Assembly: GCF_002091475.1 (NCBI RefSeq)
Contig: NZ_BCTR01000001.1
Span: 186,001-250,000 of the forward strand
From: Sphingomonas azotifigens NBRC 15497
Lineage (GTDB): Bacteria > Pseudomonadota > Alphaproteobacteria > Sphingomonadales > Sphingomonadaceae
Length of the DNA: 64,000 nucleotides
Reading direction: 5' to 3'
The notes beneath the pieces are model-generated. The model worked only from the letters and a program-made list of their open reading frames with translations, was not told the DNA's origin and did not search any database. Within the stretch, counting starts at the first letter, position 1. Every line of letters begins with the position of its first letter. This document shows, piece by piece, positions 57,862-64,000 of this stretch. The translations under genes and the position numbers were made by a program.

Positions 57862-58739
57862 ACCGGCGCCCGCATCTCTCGCGCGAGGCCTGGATCGGGC
57901 TGGCGCTCGCCGGATCCTATCTGCTGTTCACCGCGGTGTTCTGGGCCTATCCCTTCTTCTGGCTGGCCAAGCTGTCGGTCACCCAGTGGCGCTTCTTCGA
58001 CACGCCGGTGTTCACCGGCCCGCGCAACCTGCTGCTGACCCTGCGCGACCCGATGTTCCTGCAGGCGCTGTGGAACGTGCTGCGCTTCCTGCTGCTCTAC
58101 GTGCCGCTCGCCTTTGTCGGCGCGCTGGTGGTGGCGTTCGGGCTGCAGCATGTCGGTCGCGGCAAGGCCTTCATCGCGTTGTGCTTCCTGCTCTCCAACG
58201 TCTCGTCGGGCGTGGCGATGGCGCTGGTCTTCACCAAGATCTTCAGCGCGACCGGCCCGCTCAACCGGCTGCTGTTCGATTGGGCGGGGATCGCCATTCC
58301 GTGGACGACCGACCCGCAGCTGGCGATGCTGGCGATCGCGCTGGTCGTCGCGTGGAAGTTCGTCGGCTATTACGGGCTGATCCTCTATTCGGGCCTGCTC
58401 ACCATCCCGAAGGAGCTGTACGACGCCGCCCGGCTCGACCATGCCGGCCCGCTCACCCGGCTGTTCCGCATCACCCTGCCGCTGCTCAACCCGCAGCTGA
58501 TGATGGTGCTGGTGTTCGCCATCCTGGTGTCGTTCGGGCTGTTCACCGAGCCGTTCCTGATCACCGGCGGCGGTCCGGCAGACAGCACGGTCACGCCGCA
58601 GATGATGATCTACGAGACTGCCTTCCGCCGACTCCAGCCGAGCCACGCCGCGATGATGAGCATCCTCGTCTCGGCCGCGACCTATCTGCTGATCGTCGTC
58701 GCGCGGCGGCTGTTCGAGCGCAAGGTGACGCTCGCATGA
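57858..58739 (+). CDS. ABC sugar permease, MalF/UgpA type
   Basis: A 293-residue inner-membrane permease with six predicted segments and the EAA loop YDAARLDHAGPLTRLFRITLPLL that contacts the ATPase. The start overlaps the binding-protein stop (ATGA). Pairs with the following permease. Confidence 0.93.
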   Translation: MNRRPHLSREAWIGLALAGSYLLFTAVFWAYPFFWLAKLSVTQWRFFDTPVFTGPRNLLLTLRDPMFLQALWNVLRFLLLYVPLAFVGALVVAFGLQHVGRGKAFIALCFLLSNVSSGVAMALVFTKIFSATGPLNRLLFDWAGIAIPWTTDPQLAMLAIALVVAWKFVGYYGLILYSGLLTIPKELYDAARLDHAGPLTRLFRITLPLLNPQLMMVLVFAILVSFGLFTEPFLITGGGPADSTVTPQMMIYETAFRRLQPSHAAMMSILVSAATYLLIVVARRLFERKVTLA

Positions 58740-59587
58740 TCCGGCGGCTGCGCGCCCTGCTGCGCTCGCGCAGCCCCGGCGGCTGGATGCTGACGATCGC
58801 CATCTACGCGCTGGCGCTGACCTGGCTCTATCCCTTCGCCTGGATGGTTGCGGCCTCGCTCAAGCCGACCGCGCAGATCTATGCCGGCGGGCTGTTCTCG
58901 GGCGACTTTACGCTCGACAATTTCCGCTTCCTGTTCGCGACCGCCGACAAGCTCGGACGGCCCTTCCTCAAGGCGCTGGCGATCTCGGCGCTGGTCACCG
59001 GCGCGGTCACCGCCTCGGTGCTGCTGTCCTCGGCCTTCATCGCCTATGCGCTGGCGCGGCTGCGCTTCCCGGGCCGCACGCTGTTCGGCGATTTCCTGCT
59101 GCTGCAGATGGTGATCCCGACCAGCATGTTCATCCTGCCGCTGTTCGTGCTGGTGAAGGAACTGGGGCTGCTCAATTCGCTCTGGGCGCTGATCCTGCCG
59201 TCGATGATGTCCGGCTGGGGCATCTACATGATGGCGCAGTCGTTCAAGGCGATCCCCGAGGAGTATCTCGACGCCGCCCGTCTCGATCGCGCCAGCCTTT
59301 GGCAGACGGTGACGCGGGTGGTGGTGCCCCTCAACCGATCGATCATCGCCATCGTCGCGCTGTTCACCTTCACCGGCACCTGGGACAATTTCCTCTGGCC
59401 GCTGATCGCCATCTCGGACACCGAGCGGATGCCGCTGGCGGTGCTGCTGGCAACGTTCAGCAAGCAATATGGCAGCTATGTCGGCCCGGTGATGGCCGGC
59501 GCGGTGCTGCAGACGCTGCCGCTGGTGCTGCTGTTCGCGCTGTTCCGCCGCCATTTCCTCCAGGGCATGTCCCTCACCCTCAAATAA
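58736..59587 (+). CDS. ABC sugar permease, MalG/UgpE type
   Basis: A 283-residue inner-membrane permease with six predicted segments and the EAA loop YLDAARLDRASLWQTVTRVVVPL. It begins with an ATGA overlap with the previous permease. Together they form the channel of the importer whose ATPase is encoded at 52989-54074. Confidence 0.93.
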   Translation: MIRRLRALLRSRSPGGWMLTIAIYALALTWLYPFAWMVAASLKPTAQIYAGGLFSGDFTLDNFRFLFATADKLGRPFLKALAISALVTGAVTASVLLSSAFIAYALARLRFPGRTLFGDFLLLQMVIPTSMFILPLFVLVKELGLLNSLWALILPSMMSGWGIYMMAQSFKAIPEEYLDAARLDRASLWQTVTRVVVPLNRSIIAIVALFTFTGTWDNFLWPLIAISDTERMPLAVLLATFSKQYGSYVGPVMAGAVLQTLPLVLLFALFRRHFLQGMSLTLK

Positions 59588-59609
59588 CCCCGATACCCAA
59601 GGAGTTCGC

Positions 59610-60668
59610 ATGCTGAAGCGCTGGCCCGGCAACCCGATCGTCACGCCCGGAGATGTCCGCCCCAGCCGGGAGGGCTGGAAGGTGGATGGCGCGTTCAACG
59701 CCGGCGTCGTGCAATGCGGCGAGGAGACGATCCTGCTGCTGCGCATCGCCGAAAGCGTGGCGGGCACGGACCCGAGCGAAGTGCAGGTGCCGGTGCTCGA
59801 GGAACATGGCGGCATGTGGACCTGCGCGGTGCGTGGATTCCGCGCGGACGATCCGGCCTATGACTTTTCCGATCCGCGCATGGTTCGTCTCCGTGCCGAT
59901 CCGCGCCGCGTCTATCTCACCTCGCTGTCCCACCTGCGGATTGCCCGCAGCCGCAACGGCACCGACTTCGTGGTCGACGACGCGCCCTTCCTCTTCCCCG
60001 CCACCCGTGAGGAGCGGTTCGGCTGCGAGGATCCCCGGCTCACCGCGATCGAGGGGCGCATCTACATCAACTACACCGCCGTATCCGACCTTGGCATCAC
60101 CACCGCACTGGCGGTGACCGACGACTTCACCGCGGTCGAGCGCCTCGGCATCCTCTTCGCACCCGACAATCGCGACGTCTGCCTGTTCCCGCGGCGGGTC
60201 GGTGGCCGCTACTGGTGCCTGCATCGTCCCGCGCCGCTGCACCTCGGCACGCCGGAAATCTGGATCGCCCAGTCGCCGGACCTGCTGCACTGGGGCGGCC
60301 ATGCCCATCTGGCCGGCCGCGTGGGTGATGGCTGGGAAAGCGCCAAGATCGGCGGCGGCGCGCAGATGCTGGAAACCGATCGCGGCTGGCTGCAGATCTA
60401 CCACGGGGTGGATGCCGAGCAGCGCTACAGCCTGGGCGCATTGCTGCTCGACCTCGACGATCCCCGCATCGTCAGGGCGCGCCTCGTCACACCGCTCGGC
60501 ACGCCCGAGCATGAGTATGAGCGGAGCGGCTTCTTCAACAACGTGCTGTTCAGCTGTGGCGCGCTGATCCGCGACGAGACGCTGTGGGTCTATTACGGCG
60601 CCGCCGACCAGACGATGGCGCTCGGCACCGTCGCGCTGGCCGATCTCTGGGCGGCGATGGGCCTCTGA
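59610..60668 (+). CDS. GH130 beta-mannoside phosphorylase or hydrolase
   Basis: A 352-residue five-bladed beta-propeller enzyme of GH130. Conserved blocks are NAGVVQ, SDPRM-like FSDPRMVRLR, the general-acid region CEDPRLT, KIGGGAQMLETDRGWLQIYHGV, and LGALLLDLDDP. GH130 members act on beta-1,4- or beta-1,2-linked mannosides, most by phosphorolysis with inversion, some by hydrolysis. I cannot decide phosphorylase or hydrolase with confidence. It has no signal peptide, so acts in the cytoplasm on what the ABC importer brings in. Preceded by a good AAGGAG site 22 bp after the permease gene. Confidence 0.9.
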   Translation: MLKRWPGNPIVTPGDVRPSREGWKVDGAFNAGVVQCGEETILLLRIAESVAGTDPSEVQVPVLEEHGGMWTCAVRGFRADDPAYDFSDPRMVRLRADPRRVYLTSLSHLRIARSRNGTDFVVDDAPFLFPATREERFGCEDPRLTAIEGRIYINYTAVSDLGITTALAVTDDFTAVERLGILFAPDNRDVCLFPRRVGGRYWCLHRPAPLHLGTPEIWIAQSPDLLHWGGHAHLAGRVGDGWESAKIGGGAQMLETDRGWLQIYHGVDAEQRYSLGALLLDLDDPRIVRARLVTPLGTPEHEYERSGFFNNVLFSCGALIRDETLWVYYGAADQTMALGTVALADLWAAMGL

Positions 60669-60702
60669 TGCGCAGCCACACCATGACCACGGAGAACGGC
60701 AG

Positions 60703-61659
60703 ATGATCGTGGACCGCCGCGCCAATACGCGGATCGATACCCTCTACCAAGCCTTCGCGGCAGCGCACGCATCCTGCCCGACCGGCAAGCTGCGCTTCGC
60801 CGACGTCGAGGGCTGCGACGTCTACAATCCCAGCACCCCGTTCCGCTCCGGGGGGCGCCGCGTGATCGCGGGCCGTGTCGAACGGCGGGACAGCGAGGAA
60901 TCGACCGCGGTCTTTTTCGAGGCGCGCGGCGATGCCTGGTATCCGGTCGCGGGCGCCCCCCGGTTCCGGCTGCAGGATCCCTTCATAACCACGATCGGCG
61001 GAGAGCTCGTCTTCGGGGGGGTAGAAACCAGCCCTGCTGCCTATGGCCTCAGCTGGCGGACCGTCTTCTACCGCGGACCGGACCTGTTCCAGCTGCGGCG
61101 CTGCTTCGAGGGACCGCTCGGCATGAAGGACATCCGCCTGCGCGAACTCGTCGACGGGCGCGTCGGCATCTTCACGCGTCCGCGCGGCCTGATCGGCGAG
61201 CGCGGTATGATCGGCTACACCGAAGTCGACAGCCTCGATGCGCTGAGCGAGGCCGCGATCGAAGCCGCGCCGCTGATCACGGACATGTTCCACCCGCTCG
61301 ACTGGGGCGGCGCCAACGAAGCGCATCTGCTGCAATCCGGCGAGATCGGCGTGATCGCCCACGCCGCCTATTTCGCGGACGACGATGCCGACGGCGAGCG
61401 GCGCTATTACGCCACCGCGTTCGTCTTCGATCCTTCGCGGCGTTCGTGGCGCAACCACCGCGTGATCGCGAGCCGCCGCCAATTCGCGCCCGGCCCGGCG
61501 AAACGGACGGATCTCGTCGATGTGGTCTTTTCCTCCGGCGTCGAGCCGCGGAACGGCGGCTTCCGCCTCTATGCCGGCACGTCCGATGCCGAAGCCCAAT
61601 GGGTCGACATCCCGGATCCGTTCGGCGTGCCGCTGCTGCACCAGCCGGGCCCGGCCTAG
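60703..61659 (+). CDS. DUF1861-family beta-propeller glycosidase-like protein
   Basis: A 318-residue cytoplasmic protein of the DUF1861 (MTP-1) group, which is distantly GH130-like. Visible blocks are YNPSTPFRSGGRRVIAGRVE, RLQDPFITTIGGELVFGGVE, GMKDIRLREL, DWGGANEAHLLQSGEIGVIAH and LVDVVFSSGV. The pairing with GH130 and an oligosaccharide ABC importer suggests it also acts on a mannoside. The start is 34 bp after the GH130 stop, with GGAGAACGG upstream. Confidence 0.83.
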   Translation: MIVDRRANTRIDTLYQAFAAAHASCPTGKLRFADVEGCDVYNPSTPFRSGGRRVIAGRVERRDSEESTAVFFEARGDAWYPVAGAPRFRLQDPFITTIGGELVFGGVETSPAAYGLSWRTVFYRGPDLFQLRRCFEGPLGMKDIRLRELVDGRVGIFTRPRGLIGERGMIGYTEVDSLDALSEAAIEAAPLITDMFHPLDWGGANEAHLLQSGEIGVIAHAAYFADDDADGERRYYATAFVFDPSRRSWRNHRVIASRRQFAPGPAKRTDLVDVVFSSGVEPRNGGFRLYAGTSDAEAQWVDIPDPFGVPLLHQPGPA

Positions 61660-61708
61660 CCGTCGCGCGAGCGTCGCCACGACGCAGCGGCCTTGCTAGG
61701 GTGGCCCG

Positions 61709-63346
61709 ATGGCGACGATGGCAGGGCAGGGGGGCGAGCGCTTCGCCAGGGGAGATGTTGCAGCGGGGCTGTCGGTCGCCGCGCTGATGCTGCCGGAAGC
61801 GGTCGCCTATGCCGGCATCGCCGGGCTCTCGCCGGCACGCGGGCTGCTTGCCGGGGTTGTCGGTTGCCTCGCCTATCTGGCGCTGGGCCGGAGCCGGTTC
61901 GCCATCGTCTCGGCCACTTCCTCCTCGGCGGCGATCCTCGCGGCGGCACTGGCGACACTTGCCCCCCTCGGAGCGTACCGCGACGCCCTTGCGACAATCG
62001 TGATCCTGATGGTCGGCGCCGCGTTCCTGCTCGCGGCATTGCTGCGGCTCGGCGCGCTTGCCGGCTTCGTCTCGCGTCCGGTGCTGCGCGGCTTTGCCTT
62101 CGGCCTCGCGATCACGATCGTGCTGCGGCAGGTGCCGACGATACTGGGCCTGCACGGGCTGGTCGGCGACGTCGCGACGCTGACGCTCGACCTCGTCCAC
62201 GCGCTGCCCCGCACCAACGCGGCAAGCCTGCTCGCCGGGCTCGCGGCGCTTGCCGGGCTGTTCCTGCTGCGGCGATGGCCCGCCTTGCCCGGCGCCCTGA
62301 TCGTGCTGGCCGCCGGCATCGCCGCGTCAGTTGCGTTCGACCTGCCCGCGCACGGTGTTGCCGTCGTTGGGTCGATCACGGTGGCGCTGTCGATGCCGCA
62401 GCTGCCGCACCTCGACGGCGCGGCGCTGATGCGAGTCGCACAGCTCACCGCGCCGCTGGTGCTGATCCTGTTCGCCGAGAGTTGGGGGACGATCCGTACC
62501 CTCGCGCTGCGCCATGGCGACACGGTGCGGCCCGATCGCGAGCTGGCCGGGCTTGGCGTCGCCAATCTCGCCGCGGGGCTGGTGCAGGGCATGCCGGTGG
62601 GTGCCGGCTTTTCGGCCGGTTCCGCCAACGAGGCGGCGGGTGCCGGGTCGCGCTGGGCGGCGGCGATCGCCGGCGTAGCGCTGGCGGCCCTGGTGATCGT
62701 CGCGCGGCCGTTGATCGCGCATCTGCCCGAGCCGGTGCTGGCCGCGGTCGTGGTCGCCGCGCTCAGCCATGCACTCGATCCGGCGCCGCTGGTACGGCTG
62801 TTCCGGCTGCGGCGCGACATGCTGATCGGCACCGGCGCGGTGATCGGCGTGCTGGCGCTGGGCGTGGTCAACGGCATGCTGCTCGCGATTCTGCTCTCGA
62901 TCGCCTCGTTCCTGCACCGCGCCTCCACCCCCGCCATCGCACGGCTGGGCCAGCTGGGCGACAGCCACGACTTCGTCTCGCTCGAACGCCACCCCGATGC
63001 GCGCGTGCCTCCCGGCATGACGATCTGGCGCGCAGGCGAACCGCTGTTCTTCGCCAATGCCGAGCGGGTGCTGAGCACCATGGCCGAGCAGACCCCGGCC
63101 GGCACGCGGATCGTGGTGGTCAGCCTCGAGGACAGCTTCGATCTCGACAGCACCGCGCTCGACGCGCTGGTCGAATTCGATCGGACGATGGCGGCACGCG
63201 GCGCCCAACTGCGGCTCGCCCGGGTTCGCGACCATGTCCGCGACCTGTTCCGCGCCGCAGGCGCCCAGGGCCTGGAGGCCCGCAGCTTCTACAGTGTCGC
63301 CGATGCCGCCGCCGCAACGATCGCCGCTAAGGAGCCTGTCGCATGA
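61709..63346 (+). CDS. SulP-family inorganic anion transporter with STAS domain
   Basis: A 545-residue membrane transporter. Residues up to about 405 contain the SulP core with ALMLPEAVAYAGIAGLSPARGL (family signature) and about 12-14 segments; the C-terminal 120 residues form a STAS domain (RIVVVSLEDSFDLDSTALDALVEF). SulP members move sulfate, bicarbonate or dicarboxylates, often with Na+ or H+. The substrate is not decidable. The start is 49 bp after the DUF1861 gene; it is coupled to the next gene by ATGA. Confidence 0.9.
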   Translation: MATMAGQGGERFARGDVAAGLSVAALMLPEAVAYAGIAGLSPARGLLAGVVGCLAYLALGRSRFAIVSATSSSAAILAAALATLAPLGAYRDALATIVILMVGAAFLLAALLRLGALAGFVSRPVLRGFAFGLAITIVLRQVPTILGLHGLVGDVATLTLDLVHALPRTNAASLLAGLAALAGLFLLRRWPALPGALIVLAAGIAASVAFDLPAHGVAVVGSITVALSMPQLPHLDGAALMRVAQLTAPLVLILFAESWGTIRTLALRHGDTVRPDRELAGLGVANLAAGLVQGMPVGAGFSAGSANEAAGAGSRWAAAIAGVALAALVIVARPLIAHLPEPVLAAVVVAALSHALDPAPLVRLFRLRRDMLIGTGAVIGVLALGVVNGMLLAILLSIASFLHRASTPAIARLGQLGDSHDFVSLERHPDARVPPGMTIWRAGEPLFFANAERVLSTMAEQTPAGTRIVVVSLEDSFDLDSTALDALVEFDRTMAARGAQLRLARVRDHVRDLFRAAGAQGLEARSFYSVADAAAATIAAKEPVA

Positions 63347-63963
63347 GACACGACTATCGCCCGCTGCTCACCCCCACCCCGATCAAGACGCTGCGGCCGA
63401 CGCAGATGACGGTGGGGCGCCGCGAAGTCGAGGAAAAGCGCCGGCAATGGCGCGCGCGCTGCCTGGAGGAAGGACCGGATTTTCTCGGCCGGCACATGAT
63501 CCCGGTGGTCCTTGGCCCCAAGGGGCGGCCCTGGCTGGTCGATCACCACCATCTCGCTTTGGCCCTGCACGAGGAGGGGCAGGAACATGTCCTCACCAGC
63601 GTCCTCGCCGACCTCTCGCATCTCGCCGCCGGCGAGTTCCTGACGCTGATGGACAATCGCAGCTGGCTGCATCCGTTCGATGCCGAGGGCGTGCGCCGCG
63701 ACTATGCCAAGCTGCCGCGCCGTATCGAGGACCTGCGCGACGATCCCTATCGCTCGCTCGCCGGTGCCGTGCTCGCGGCGGGCGGCTATGCAAAGAGCCC
63801 GGCACCGTTCGCCGAGTTTCTCTGGGCCGACTTCTTCCGGCGACGGATCGATGCGAAGCGCCTCGAGAAGGATTGGGAGGACGCCGTCCTCAAGGCCGTG
63901 CACCTAGCACGCAAGCACAAGGCCGCGCATCTACCCGGCTGGGCCGGTCCGCATCTCGGCTGA
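63343..63963 (+). CDS. ParB-like (ParBc_2) family protein
   Basis: A 206-residue soluble protein of the putative ParB-like nuclease group (PF08857 type). The core has IPVVLGPKGRPWLVDHHHLALALHEEG, where the DHHH run replaces the usual ParB box. No helix-turn-helix or centromere-binding domain follows, so it is not a partition ParB. Its start overlaps the SulP stop by 4 bp, so it is made with the transporter. Function unknown; the ParB fold can bind nucleotides, which makes a role in controlling or energising the transporter conceivable. Confidence 0.83.
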   Translation: MRHDYRPLLTPTPIKTLRPTQMTVGRREVEEKRRQWRARCLEEGPDFLGRHMIPVVLGPKGRPWLVDHHHLALALHEEGQEHVLTSVLADLSHLAAGEFLTLMDNRSWLHPFDAEGVRRDYAKLPRRIEDLRDDPYRSLAGAVLAAGGYAKSPAPFAEFLWADFFRRRIDAKRLEKDWEDAVLKAVHLARKHKAAHLPGWAGPHLG

Positions 63964-64000
63964 ACACGCCAAGCTCGGATTCAGGCCGCCTCAACGTCCG

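Noticed and set aside
63981..64000. Possible minus-strand gene end (TCA at 63981, reading DVEAA then stop)
   Set aside because: Only five codons are visible before the window edge; any frame could look like this.

Overview
The window is a GC-rich (third positions strongly G/C) stretch of an alphaproteobacterial chromosome. Three large TonB-dependent receptors, a NodT-type RND efflux operon, a transaldolase-glucose-6-phosphate isomerase fusion and the codon style suggest Sphingomonas or a close relative in the Sphingomonadales. This is an inference from gene content; no rRNA or marker gene is present. I saw no tRNA, rRNA, CRISPR array, insertion sequence or prophage gene. Genes are densely packed, often with 1-4 bp start/stop overlaps, and no gene-free stretch exceeds 300 bp (the largest is the divergent promoter region 6766-6992).

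Region 1 (about 1-22.7 kb) looks like a catabolic island for plant aromatic glycosides. Minus-strand units encode a GH30 glycosidase and an MFS carrier (106-2925), a two-subunit enzyme resembling C-glycoside deglycosidase (3096-4521), and a GPH symporter with a hydroxypyruvate-isomerase-like TIM barrel (4671-6765). Divergently, a TonB receptor is followed by a Tat-exported small subunit and an FAD/Fe-S GMC dehydrogenase resembling glucoside 3-dehydrogenase, then a DHA2 carrier (6993-13075). A second TonB receptor heads a long minus-strand operon (21645 down to 13063): FAD hydroxylase, type I extradiol dioxygenase, C-C hydrolase, cupin, SDR, FAH-family enzyme and a VOC protein. A LysR regulator is divergent at 21754. 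Read together: uptake, oxidation of the sugar at C3, C-C or C-O cleavage of the glycoside, then hydroxylation and ring cleavage of the aglycone. A 14-bp motif (TAGAAYNNNNATTY-like) recurs upstream of the start of every transcription unit of this island.

Region 2 (22.7-32 kb) is a four-gene MdtABC-type RND multidrug efflux operon with its own outer-membrane lipoprotein. Region 3 (32-41 kb) is a pentose-phosphate operon: rpiA, tkt, tal-pgi, gnd, zwf and a Cof-type HAD phosphatase; no 6-phosphogluconolactonase gene is seen. Region 4 (41-43.2 kb) holds a divergent nsrR-like regulator and hcp, with an FNR/NnrR-type palindrome between them, for nitrosative stress.

Region 5 (43.2-50.1 kb) is a signalling cluster: a GAF protein, a CHASE3-GAF hybrid kinase with three receivers, CheR, a receiver-less CheB, and a receiver-histidine kinase, with no chemoreceptor or CheA nearby. 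Region 6 (50.1-61.7 kb) is an oligosaccharide locus under a LacI-type regulator: a TonB receptor, an ABC importer (ATPase, lipoprotein binding protein, two permeases), an alpha/alpha-barrel protein, a GH130 mannoside phosphorylase/hydrolase and a DUF1861 beta-propeller protein. Two near-identical 16-bp operators (TGTTTAACGWTCAACM) sit at its promoters. Region 7 (61.7-64 kb) is a SulP anion transporter translationally coupled to a ParB-like protein.
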